Part shown: positions 27,942-37,400 of the stretch, piece by piece
Layout: the number at the start of each line of letters is the position of its first letter
Position numbering within the stretch: position 1 is the stretch's first letter
IMG/VR virus record: IMGVR_UViG_3300032163_000028
Coordinates: 1-46,482 of that record
Length of the DNA: 46,482 bases
Source of the DNA: a virus
Reading direction: 5' to 3' (one strand)
Made by a program: the position numbers and the translations under genes
The notes under the pieces: generated by a model
The model's database searches: none
Seen by the model: the letters and a program-made list of their open reading frames with translations, nothing else
Told to the model about the DNA's origin: nothing

Positions 27942-28718
27942 TTATGTGGTATCGGCATCATCCGCACAAAGCGTATGGTCATTCGTCTGTGCATCATTCT
28001 CATAATAGCACCCAAAATGACTCGACACGTTTGCACCATCAAATGACTCGCCACTGACTTTAATACCACAATTAACGAAAGTGATTTCGTTCACTATCGC
28101 TCCTGTGACTGTTATCCCACCAATAAGGCGATAACCCCAGAAGCGAACCCTGTCATCAGTATTCTCACTGATGAAGTCAACCAGACCCTCGATGGTGTTG
28201 CCATGCCCATTAGCATAGAGGCGGATAGCATTACCAGCAGCACCACTTCTATTTACATCAATAGCATGGTCAGTTGGAGTTTCAGACTCAATATCAATGT
28301 CATTAAGGTAGAGGTTAATCCTCTTACCAACATTGGTATTATTTACTTGTATACCAACCAACCCATCTCCATGAGAAACGGTCATACCCTGAAGTGTTGC
28401 ACCCCAAGTATGCCCAGCAGCAGCAGGGTCAATGCTTACAGCAAAAGCTGTTACTGCTTCAATGACTACAGTGTTGGGAATCTCGGCAACCAATACCACG
28501 TTAGGTACATCAGTCCAAACCACATCTTCCTGATAAGTACCAGGAGCAAGGATGATGTATTGTTCAGGATGGTCAGTTTTATCAACTATATCATCCATTG
28601 CTTGTTGAATGGTGTAACCAGGGTCAATACGGAAACTATTTTCCCCAGCAGTAACCTTACTGCCAGAGATTATCTCCATATTCTTAAACTTGTGTAAACC
28701 TCTCCAAAACATGCCCAT
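27942..28718 (-). CDS. Right-handed beta-helix virion protein, 258 aa
   Basis: The sequence starts with a short helix, then YTIQQAMDDIVDKTDHPEQY, IILAPGTYQEDVVWTDVPNV and VLVAEIPNTVVIEAV: the pectate-lyase-type beginning of a beta-helix, with repeating short strands after it (ATLQGMTVSHGDGLVGIQV, INLYLNDIDIESE and so on). No obvious pectate-lyase catalytic triad was identified. It directly follows the capsid and cement genes, so it may be a capsid-surface spike or decoration rather than a tail spike. Strong ribosome binding site (aaaggaggtttac). Confidence 0.7.
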   Translation of the reverse strand: MGMFWRGLHKFKNMEIISGSKVTAGENSFRIDPGYTIQQAMDDIVDKTDHPEQYIILAPGTYQEDVVWTDVPNVVLVAEIPNTVVIEAVTAFAVSIDPAAAGHTWGATLQGMTVSHGDGLVGIQVNNTNVGKRINLYLNDIDIESETPTDHAIDVNRSGAAGNAIRLYANGHGNTIEGLVDFISENTDDRVRFWGYRLIGGITVTGAIVNEITFVNCGIKVSGESFDGANVSSHFGCYYENDAQTNDHTLCADDADTT

Positions 28719-28746
28719 AATAGTAAACCTCCTTTAAGAGTTTACT

Positions 28747-28775
28747 AGAGGGGGAGTTCGTTGACTCCCCTCTCT
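28747..28775 (-). terminator. Strong hairpin between cement and beta-helix genes
   Basis: agaggggga-gt pairs with actccc-ctctct around a six-base loop (ttcgttg), a long GC-rich stem at 28747-28775. No U-run follows on the minus strand. Placed right after the highly expressed capsid and cement genes, it would reduce, not stop, transcription downstream, or protect the 3' end of the capsid mRNA. Confidence 0.5.
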
Positions 28776-28790
28776 ATTATCGACTTTAGT

Positions 28791-29192
28791 TTACGGTGCG
28801 TCAAACGCTAAGAACGTTGTAACAGCACCCGCAGCATCATTTGAGCCAGCTAGTACATAGTACATTCCTACATACTGTTTAGCTGTGTTCAATGCGTCAC
28901 CGACAGGCAGCACAATAGCTGTCCTATTAGCAGTCAAGGCAGCGACAGCGATTGCTCCAGTTTCGCACATAATAGAACCACTTGTTACGGTGGTAGTGCT
29001 ATGTGTCCAAAGTTGGAAGTTAATCGAGGTACACGTTGAGAATGCCACATCAACGATGATGACAGCATACATCTGTCTACCTCTTGCCACATTCTTGGCT
29101 GCTCCTAGGTCTATAATGTTCTCAGAAATCTCACTGCCGCTATTTGCCACTACCTGTGTATCACTTAGAAGTAATTGTTTATCTAGATACAT
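28791..29192 (-). CDS. Capsid cement (decoration) protein, Bbp16-like, 133 aa
   Basis: Starts MYLDKQLLLSDTQVVANSG followed by NIIDLGAAKNVARGRQMYAV, the hallmark of Bbp16-family proteins (Bordetella phage BPP-1), which stabilise the capsid. The rest is a beta sandwich (TSINFQLWTHSTTTV, AIVLPVGDALNTAKQYVGMY). It is directly downstream of the major capsid gene, as in BPP-1-like podoviruses. Ribosome binding site ctaaggaggattgaa. Confidence 0.8.
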   Translation of the reverse strand: MYLDKQLLLSDTQVVANSGSEISENIIDLGAAKNVARGRQMYAVIIVDVAFSTCTSINFQLWTHSTTTVTSGSIMCETGAIAVAALTANRTAIVLPVGDALNTAKQYVGMYYVLAGSNDAAGAVTTFLAFDAP

Positions 29193-29203
29193 TTCAATCC
29201 TCC

Positions 29204-30211
29204 TTAGCTTACGGTAGCCTCAGCCACAGTGATTGCGTCACAGACACGAATCGGGGCATCAAGGAAGCTGACCTGTGGCTTGCCCGCAGGCATGTCAATA
29301 GTCAGATTCACATTAGCCCTGCTCTGAGCTTGCTTGTGTAGGAACTTAGCTATCGTCTTGTTGCAATAGATGAATGTCTTAGCCATATTCCCAAGGTCAA
29401 CCGTGGGACGGCTGTAATATGCATCTACCAACGCATCGAGTAAGTCAGCCCCACTAGCAGCATCAGTTGTCAGTGCCGAGTAATCAATGTTAGCTATGCG
29501 GATAACGTAGCGGTAATCTCTGAGACATAGCCCTAGTTTCCACTGGAACTTGGTAACATAAGCTGTGTAGATATTACCAGATGTACCAGCAGCATCGGTG
29601 ACTAGTTGCTTGCCCATATCCTCGGTTGTCAGCCCAGCCTTAGTACCTTTAGGGTAGATAAGACTGCATGTGGCTGGACTCCAGGTAATGAGCCAAATGG
29701 ATGTGTTGTCGTCGCCACTCCCGCCACCATTCACAATCTGACTAGCATAGTCACCACTGAGACTGTTATATCTCGGTGCTAGACCGTGCATCTGTTCTGG
29801 ATTGTCATTCTGGTTACCATAGAACAGGGCTGTAGCAACGGTACTATTCATACCCGCTACGAATGCGTTGTCTTCCGAAGCTCGGAAAGCAGCCTCGTTG
29901 CCACCCAGTGAAGCTACATCAACGTCTATTTTGCTATATGCTTCAAGGATGCCACAGAGGTCGGTTACTTGTTTAGTAGTGCCTTTCTCAGGAACGACAC
30001 CGCCATTTAGTAATCTCCACGCACCTGCGGGTTGACTAGAACGCTGTACACTCCTGTTACCAGTAACCAAGTTACCTTCCATAACATTAGCGTCAGCTAT
30101 GATGGGATTGGAGGCAGCTAGGACTTCGATTATCTCGTCAATACCCCCACCAGGGGCTTCTCTCTTAGCATAATCTAAGAGAGTGAGATAAGTTGTATTT
30201 ATGGTACCCAT
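29204..30211 (-). CDS. Major capsid protein, Bbp17-like (HK97-type fold), 335 aa
   Basis: Residues 1-60 (YLTLLDYAKREAPGGGIDEI, then EVLAASNPIIADANVMEGN) correspond to the N-terminal arm of Bbp17-like capsid proteins, followed by the RRLLNGGVVPEKGTT-type region and the A-domain (NIDYSALTTDAASGADLLDA, PTVDLGNMAKTFIYCNKTIA). Length and gene order (scaffold, MCP, cement) support the call. It builds the icosahedral head. Ribosome binding site aaggagactag. Confidence 0.85.
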   Translation of the reverse strand: MGTINTTYLTLLDYAKREAPGGGIDEIIEVLAASNPIIADANVMEGNLVTGNRSVQRSSQPAGAWRLLNGGVVPEKGTTKQVTDLCGILEAYSKIDVDVASLGGNEAAFRASEDNAFVAGMNSTVATALFYGNQNDNPEQMHGLAPRYNSLSGDYASQIVNGGGSGDDNTSIWLITWSPATCSLIYPKGTKAGLTTEDMGKQLVTDAAGTSGNIYTAYVTKFQWKLGLCLRDYRYVIRIANIDYSALTTDAASGADLLDALVDAYYSRPTVDLGNMAKTFIYCNKTIAKFLHKQAQSRANVNLTIDMPAGKPQVSFLDAPIRVCDAITVAEATVS

Positions 30212-30220
30212 CTAGTCTCC

Positions 30221-30895
30221 TTATTTAGGGAACATACTAGGATAGCGTCTCTTCAGATGTTCTTCCTCAGAGATTCCTCCTGCTCCACCACCCAGACCAG
30301 ATTCAGGTTTAACACCTGCACCTACTAGGGCTGGAGTTCCTGTCCCCTTAGCTATATTAGCTAATTTCTTAGCTATATCTCTCATTTGTTCAGGAGTATC
30401 TGAAGGGAATTGAAGTATCGTCTCAGCATCAACTTTGAACTCCACAGCTAATTCTAAAGCAACCTCTCTCTTACCAACTTCGTTGGCATGTTCAATGTCC
30501 GCTTCAAATTCAGCTATTCGTGCATCAATATCAGTTTCACGGTCAGAAAGAGTCTGTTCCCTCTCATTTAGCTCCCTACGCTTTTTGATAATAGCCTGTA
30601 AATCAGGATTATCATTGGCAGTCGAGAGTTCGAGTTCATCTTTCTCTTCCTGTAGTTTCTTGATAGTGGTGCGGAGAGCCTGAAGTTCTGTAGTCGCAAC
30701 CGTAGTCTTACCCAGCTGTTTAGTGAGCTTATCAATCTCTTTATCCAGCGTGGAATGCCTACTAGCTACAAGTGCATCAACTTCCTGTTGAGTGAAACGC
30801 TTTTCCTCTTCTCCTGAAGGCTTTGGAGCAGGAACAGAAGACTCATCCACTACTGGAAGAGTGTCCTTATTTCCTTTATTCTCGTTAGCGTCCAT
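30221..30895 (-). CDS. Scaffold-like coiled-coil protein, 224 aa
   Basis: A highly charged, mainly helical protein: a Pro-rich N-terminus (VVDESSVPAPKPSGEE), then long coiled coil (about residues 35-150, with LQALRTTIKKLQEEKDELEL and LNEREQTLSDRETDIDARI), and a C-terminal helix plus basic end (EEHLKRRYPSMFPK). Coiled-coil proteins placed before the capsid gene usually act as internal scaffolds that are lost during maturation. The promoter at 30947-30975 precedes it. Ribosome binding site aaaaggagaat. Confidence 0.75.
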   Translation of the reverse strand: MDANENKGNKDTLPVVDESSVPAPKPSGEEEKRFTQQEVDALVASRHSTLDKEIDKLTKQLGKTTVATTELQALRTTIKKLQEEKDELELSTANDNPDLQAIIKKRRELNEREQTLSDRETDIDARIAEFEADIEHANEVGKREVALELAVEFKVDAETILQFPSDTPEQMRDIAKKLANIAKGTGTPALVGAGVKPESGLGGGAGGISEEEHLKRRYPSMFPK

Positions 30896-30946
30896 ATTCT
30901 CCTTTTCTGTATCTCAATGTGGATACAGACACATCGACCTTTACAT

Positions 30947-30975
30947 ACTATAACAGATTAGTTATCTTGTGTCAA
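30947..30975 (-). promoter_or_regulatory. Sigma70 promoter for the scaffold-capsid cluster
   Basis: On the minus strand TTGACA (30975-30970) and TATAGT (30952-30947) are 17 bases apart, a near-consensus pair. The predicted start is near 30940, 45 bases before the scaffold ATG (30895). The -35 hexamer lies in one unit of a 19-base tandem repeat. It gives extra expression to the scaffold, capsid and cement genes and would bypass the HNH gene upstream. Confidence 0.75.
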
Positions 30976-30995
30976 GTTAGTTATCTTGTGCCAAG
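30958..30995. repeat. Tandem 19-base repeat at the 3' end of the HNH gene
   Basis: Two units at 30958-30976 and 30977-30995 differ at one base (TTAGTTATCTTGTG followed by T or C). The second unit encodes the last codons and stop of the HNH gene; the first carries the -35 hexamer of the scaffold promoter. This looks like a short duplication made when the HNH gene inserted. Confidence 0.75.
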
Positions 30996-31435
30996 TCCAA
31001 ATGTTTGAATCTTCTTCCTTGTTCATACTCATAGATAATATTACAATTAGCACAAAGAAGTTCCAAATCCTTCGTAGACCTTTCCCCAGTTAGAATCTTA
31101 CGATAGAATTTCTTTCCCTCCATCTTTAATTCCTTCATTCCCCCACCATTTATATGATTTATTTGTAGAACTCTAGGATCAGAACATCCGCACATTCTAC
31201 AACAACCCCCAAAAAGATCAATAAGTTTAATTTTTAATCCCCAATGTCCTTTTTGACTGCATCTTGCTGCTTTTTCTCTATCTTCCAAATAACGTTTCCT
31301 TCGATAAAGCCTTAACCATTCTCGGTGTTCCTTATAATATTTCTTTTGATACGTTAATACCTCTTCTCTATGTTCTTTACGATATTTTCTACTATATTTT
31401 CTATGATATTCTGTCTGCTTCTCAGTGTTAAACAT
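30977..31435 (-). CDS. HNH homing endonuclease, 152 aa
   Basis: The C-terminal half has the HNH nuclease: CCRMCGCSDPRVLQINHING (His, His of the motif and the two zinc-binding CxxC), then LELLCANCN. The N-terminal 70 residues are a basic, Tyr/Arg/Lys-rich DNA-binding region. It interrupts the late operon between the giant virion protein and the scaffold gene and is AT-rich compared with its neighbours, as expected for a free-standing mobile gene. A TTGACA hexamer lies just upstream of the start but without a well-placed -10. Confidence 0.85.
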   Translation of the reverse strand: MFNTEKQTEYHRKYSRKYRKEHREEVLTYQKKYYKEHREWLRLYRRKRYLEDREKAARCSQKGHWGLKIKLIDLFGGCCRMCGCSDPRVLQINHINGGGMKELKMEGKKFYRKILTGERSTKDLELLCANCNIIYEYEQGRRFKHLDLAQDN

Positions 31436-31486
31436 AATTATAACCTAACATATAGTACTATGTTCTGTGTCAAGTAACGTATTAAG

Positions 31487-34400
31487 TTATTTAAGTTTGA
31501 CGGGTTTCTTTGCAGGCAGAGCACAGTTAGGATGTGGAGTTGTGAATTTACCACTAGCTACACCTTCTTTATCAAACCAGCAGTTGTTCCCTCTGAAAGC
31601 ATATCTTGCTGCAGCGTCTGCCTTACCATCTGGCTTTCTCATCTTATCATAATGGTTATCCCATGCCTCTACGAACTTATCAGAAGGGGGAAGGTTCTTA
31701 TGAACTGTACGTGCATCTGCTCTACCAGTCTCCACATTAAGATACTTGTTCATATCAGGATGCTTCAACAGATACTGCCATTGGTCATATTCTATTTGGT
31801 CATCTCTCTTATTCTGCTTCCCAACAGCTCTCCACTCAGCCCAATCTGCTTGAGTCAATCCATAAGCATCTGCAGCTTTCTTAGGTAGAATCTCCTGTGC
31901 GAAGGCTGGGATTGCGCTCTCAGGATAACTATACTTAGTCATCATCTGACGAACCAGAGGTTCAGCATCAGGGTTCTTAAACGTAGAGACATATCCCCAG
32001 AATACTAATAGAGCAGCAATCTCCACATTCTTAGGGTCTTTCAAGAAAGCCTCTCTAGCTTTCCTGTCAGGGTCTCCATAGGAGTCTTTCAAATCAAAGT
32101 ATGGTTGGAGTTTCTCAACATCCTGGCTCTTTGAAACCATAGCAGGGGACTGTCCAGCATCTAACTGCTTCTGAGCAATAGTCTTCTTAATCTGGTCATA
32201 CAACTGACTTCCATAGTCAGCCTTAAACTGGTCTATTGCCTTCCTTCGTGTCTCATAATCAGGGTCTCCATTCTTATCAAGATACTCTTGAGTTATAATA
32301 CTTGTATATTTACGTACTGCCCTATCATAGAACCAGTCATACTTACCAACAGTCTTCTCTCTTTCAGTGAGGAAGTCATAGATTGTCGTATAAGCAGGAG
32401 TTCTCTCCATTTCAGCTTGGGAAGTACCATACATCTCTCCATCATGACTACTCTCAAGTCTAAGGTCTCTTGTAGTCTTCTCACCAGACTTGACCTGAGC
32501 ATTTAGTGCATTACAAGCATCATAAAATATCTTCTGGTCAGCTTTCCACTGTTCTTCCCACTGCTTCCACACGAGAGAATCACGTATAGTTCTATCAGTA
32601 GACGCAACTTCCCAGAGTTTTGCCAGTTCAGGATACAATGTCTCCGAGATTAGCATGTCCTGCAAGCCACTTGGCAGCATGTCATGTCTTAATTTACCCT
32701 CTGCTTGAGCTTGTAGAATCTTCGGTAACTCATCAGGAGTGTAGAACCTCTCTAGCACATCCACTGGCAACTTATTGGCTACCTTACTTTCTGCATCATA
32801 GAACGCTGCAGAGGAACTCTCTGGGAAAGCTGACAGACCTAGAACTGAGGCTGCTGCAACAGCCACACGTGTTGCACCTTCTGGGGTAGCCCTACCATGT
32901 GATAATTGAGGAATATAAGGATTGATAACATCATCCCCCCAGAACGGTTCAAAGCGTGTCATGATATAAGCAGCATAAGAAGCTGGGTCTTCTATAGGAC
33001 TCTTCCCTTCTGGACTTATTGGATAACCAAAGTAATCTCTTCCACTTGCCAGTTCAAAGCCTAATCCCACTACAGGAGCACTCCCACTATACCATGTCTT
33101 AATCAAAGGATTGTCTAGCCAACTATCTCCACCACCTTTAAGGATAGTGAGCAAGTCAAGTCTATCATTCTCAGCAGCTTCACCTAACTTCTCTAGGGAG
33201 TAGTTAATGGCTGATGCAAGTCTCATAAACTTGAACCAGAATGTACGAGCACCAATATAGGAGTTACCAATTTTAAGAGACATAAAGTCAGCACCAGGTT
33301 TCCAAGATACTTCACCAGTTATGGGGTCTACGAAGACACCGAAGTTGGCTAACACATCGTCTCTTGCCTGCTCCTCTGTCTTACCCTCTATCAATGCCTT
33401 AGAATATTTAATCCCACTCATAAACAGAGCACCAAGTGCCAACATGCCTCCAATAGCTTTCCTAGCCTCTGCGCCAGTGTAACCACCACGGAATAGGTGA
33501 CTGACCGTGGCAAGACAGGCTCTTGTGTAGTTAGGAGCAAAGAATACAAGTGAGTTCTCCAGCTGTCTTATAGTCATAGGTACACCCGCTGCTTCAGAGC
33601 TAAAGACACCAGTAATATTATCAAGTATCTTTGCTAGTTCGTATTCCTGTCCGATGTTCTTACAGCGTGGCTGCATAATCTTCCAGAAGCCGTCTCGTAC
33701 CTCCTCAGTCATAATGCAGAAGGATAAGTTTGCTCTCTGATAAGGAGTGAACCTGCCCATCTTTGCTGCTATTGTACTCTCAGTACTAATAATGTAGTCA
33801 GAGACTAGAACACTACCACCACGATTGGCTCTCTGTGCAACAGATTCAGCATTCTTTGCAATAGCCTTAGCAGCTATTTGAGGATTAAAATATACTCCTA
33901 CTGAGTCACCAAAGGATTTGAACCATATCCCCATCATCTTAGCACCCTCTGTTGGATTCTGGAAACAATGAGCAAATGCTAGTCCGAGTGAGGGTAGACC
34001 CTGAACACAGGCAGCAGAAAGGTCAAGAGATGCGGTTGCAATTCGTAGCATACCTGATGCTTCTGCAGTTATCTTGAGTAGAGTTGAACCCTGCTCAACC
34101 TTAAAGTATTTCTTGAAGACATCAACAAACTCATCTTCATACTGCTTCCCACCAGCAAAGGGCTGTGGCAGGTAATCCATACCAATCTCAGGTTTCCTAG
34201 CCACTTCCATACCCTTAGCATAAGCAGCTTTGGCAGCATCCCATTTAGGTTTCAGGACTTGTAGTTCCTTATAAATATTCTTCTGAAACTTAGTAAGAGC
34301 AAGGGTTCTAGCATTACCTTTCATACCCAAGATATTCTTTAACTCTGCTGCCAGTTTAGGAGCACGGTTCTCAATAGACCTTATAGTAGAATAAGGTAGT

Positions 34401-37400
34401 ATCTCACCTGAGAACTTGGGATTGGCTCTTAGAGTATTAAATGCTTTCTTGGTTTGAGCCACAATATAACCAAGGTCAGCCATGTGCTCCCTAACAGAGA
34501 CTTGTGGGACTGTCCCACCAATCCTAGGTGCAACTCGTCTTTCAGCATAGCCTACCTTACCCCAACCCTTCTTAATCTGGTCAACCATAGTTTTAGCAGC
34601 ATCTTCGGGCATCGCTGCACTTATAAGTTTTATAACATTCTTTACAGGTGTTCCTGCTTTTAACTCCGCAGCAGCCATTGCTCTAGAAGCAGCACTAATT
34701 TCTGGAGTGAGAGCTTCTAGTGCCTTCATACCCTTGGTTGCTGCTACCACTCTCTTCGGTGCAACTTCAACTCCCACACCTTTAGCAACTCTCTCTGCCA
34801 TCGGTCTCAACTGCCAAGCTGCAGCTTCTCTAGGGAACATCTGTTGGAATATCTCACTAACTGGAGTACCAAACTCTTCAGTGTACTTGATAAACCGTGC
34901 ATCAGCTATTCGCTGATAAGCCTGTGTTATGTAGTCCTTTATCAGAAGGACTGGGTTGTTAGCATAAGCCTTATTCAATTCAGGGTGTTCTAGGAAGTAC
35001 CTACGAGCATCTCCCATAGTTTTGAATCTACGAGGCATCTCATAAGTTGGAGTCTTACCAATAGCCTTACTACCACGTTTAAGTCTGGGACTTCCCTTCA
35101 TCTTCTTAACATCCACCACCATGCGATGTATCCACTCCTCTATTACAGCTTCAGGGGGGACACCTTCCTTGATGAGTAATGCAAGCATCTCATCTTCAAC
35201 TTCTTGATACAGGGCAATATATTTCCTTCCCTCTAGTATCCCAGCCCAGTTATACATATCTGGTTGAGTGAAGACATGCTCAATAGTCCCAGCCTCTTTC
35301 AATACATCTGGCATCTTCCTAAACTTAGGTCTCAGTTTCTTATACATAAATTCAGAGAAAGCAGTCTTATCAAAACCATAGTATTTGACAGGGTCGTTGA
35401 TGAGGGCTGTTAGTTCCCATTCCTTTACTGCAGCAGCATTGATGCCACGTCTTGTCATTACTGACCAACCAATAGCACCTCTAGCCACTTTATTCTGCAC
35501 ATCCTGTGCAGTACGTGAGATTAAGACTTTCCATCCTAATACCGCCTCAATCCCCTTTTTAAGAGGTGGAGCTTTAGCCAGAGTTGTCAGAAGACGTTTC
35601 TGCCAGTTATCTACTAAGACTGAAGCAATATCCTCATCCATTGAGGCTAAATTCATAGGATGTTCAAGACTCTTAGATTGTTCAATCATGCGGTTCACTA
35701 TCTTCTGAGTCATGCCTGCAGATGCTTTCTCTACCGCCTTTAGACCACCCTTTATAACCAATTCAACAGGTTTAGTAACGGGGTACATTACACCCCTCTC
35801 AACAGCCTGCACACCTGCTGCGGTATACCTTAATGCTTCACCGATAACGGGTATCTTAGAAGTAATTTTGGCTGCTAGACCAAGTGTTTCCCCAATAGGA
35901 ATAAGATAAATTGGGTTAGCAAATTCATAGGCTGTCTTAAAATACTTTGCACCAGACCAGACCTTCTGCGATTCCCCCCAAGCCGTTTCCCATGCCTCTG
36001 ATACTTCGTCAGAGAAGACCATAGCCCAACCGTACTTCTGAGCAGCCCCTATCAGAATTTTATTTGCTTCAGATTCCTGGTCGTACCCTGTAGGAATCTC
36101 TCTTACCTCCATTTTGAATTTACCCTGACCCTCAAAAGAACGTCTTGCTATTGCTTTATATAATTCATCAGAGAGATACAAACCAGCTAGTTCCCAGGGA
36201 CGACCCACAAACTTTTCTATGAAAGCACCCATTACACCGACACCGCCTTTAAGCCATTCTATGCCGTCCCTACCATATTTCTGTCTGCCCTCTTCGGTTG
36301 ACAGGTCTGTCTTTCTTGAGTTCACTTCAAGGAAGTTTTGTATGGCTGCATCAAGCTGGGTTGGTGCAAGGGGATTTACTGCATAACTGGTAGGACTTAT
36401 TGGACTAGGATTAAATATCTGAGCAAGTTCGTCATCGGTTAGGGTAGGATACACCATCTTTAACACTGCTCTTGCTATGGGACTGTCACCTATCTGATGA
36501 AACATATCAAGGAACTTTGATTGGTTCAGTTCCGCATAAGCCAACAGTTGGTCTACATCCTCAGTCGGGAATAAATTGCCTAGGGCTGTTATTAAAGTCT
36601 TACTGTCCGCTATCTCCTCTGCTGTATATTCCTTTCCTGGTTCTGTAATTGTTGCACCCATTTCATCAACATAAGTTTTAGGTGGAGTGATATAAGTATC
36701 TCTGGTTGTATACACACTACCATCTGGGAAAGTGAGGTTCCCTTCCTTATCTGCTGTTACACCTTCAGGAAGAACTAAGGGAGTAATTAACGTCTCACCA
36801 ATATTAGCAATTCCCTCTAGGTCAGTGGGCATCAAAGGTACTTTTATACCTTCTGGTGAGACTCGATAATAAGTACCATCCTCCTCGACAACCTCTCCCA
36901 GAGAAGAAGATAGAGGGGTGTGGACACCACCTTCACCAACCAAGCCAGCTTGAAGTCTAGCCTCATAGTCACGTTGGAAGAGGTCTCCCAGGGATGATGG
37001 GTCAATACCTAAGACTCTCAATCGTTCTGCAACAGGACTCTCCTCTTCTGGCTGATTAAAAGCATCTTCTACCAGATTCCAGAAGTTAGACCCTCCTCCA
37101 GCAGTCGAAGCATTCCAACCAGCCGTAGCAACATTCACACCACCCATCTGGATGGCTCGGTCAATAACATCCTGCGGTACTCCAGCCCAGAACGCAGCTT
37201 CAGCATTCCATTGATTTATAGGAACTCTGGCTTGAAGTATGTTATGTTGTTCAGATGTAAGTTCATAGGGAGGGATGAAAGCATCTGCCATTCGATAGAA
37301 ACCATCCATGTCGAAGGGTCTTGCCATGCCATAATACTTGGCATACTCTTCAGCTGTAGTTAAATCAGTTATATCAAAGGCTGCTCCCTTTGCATAAGGA

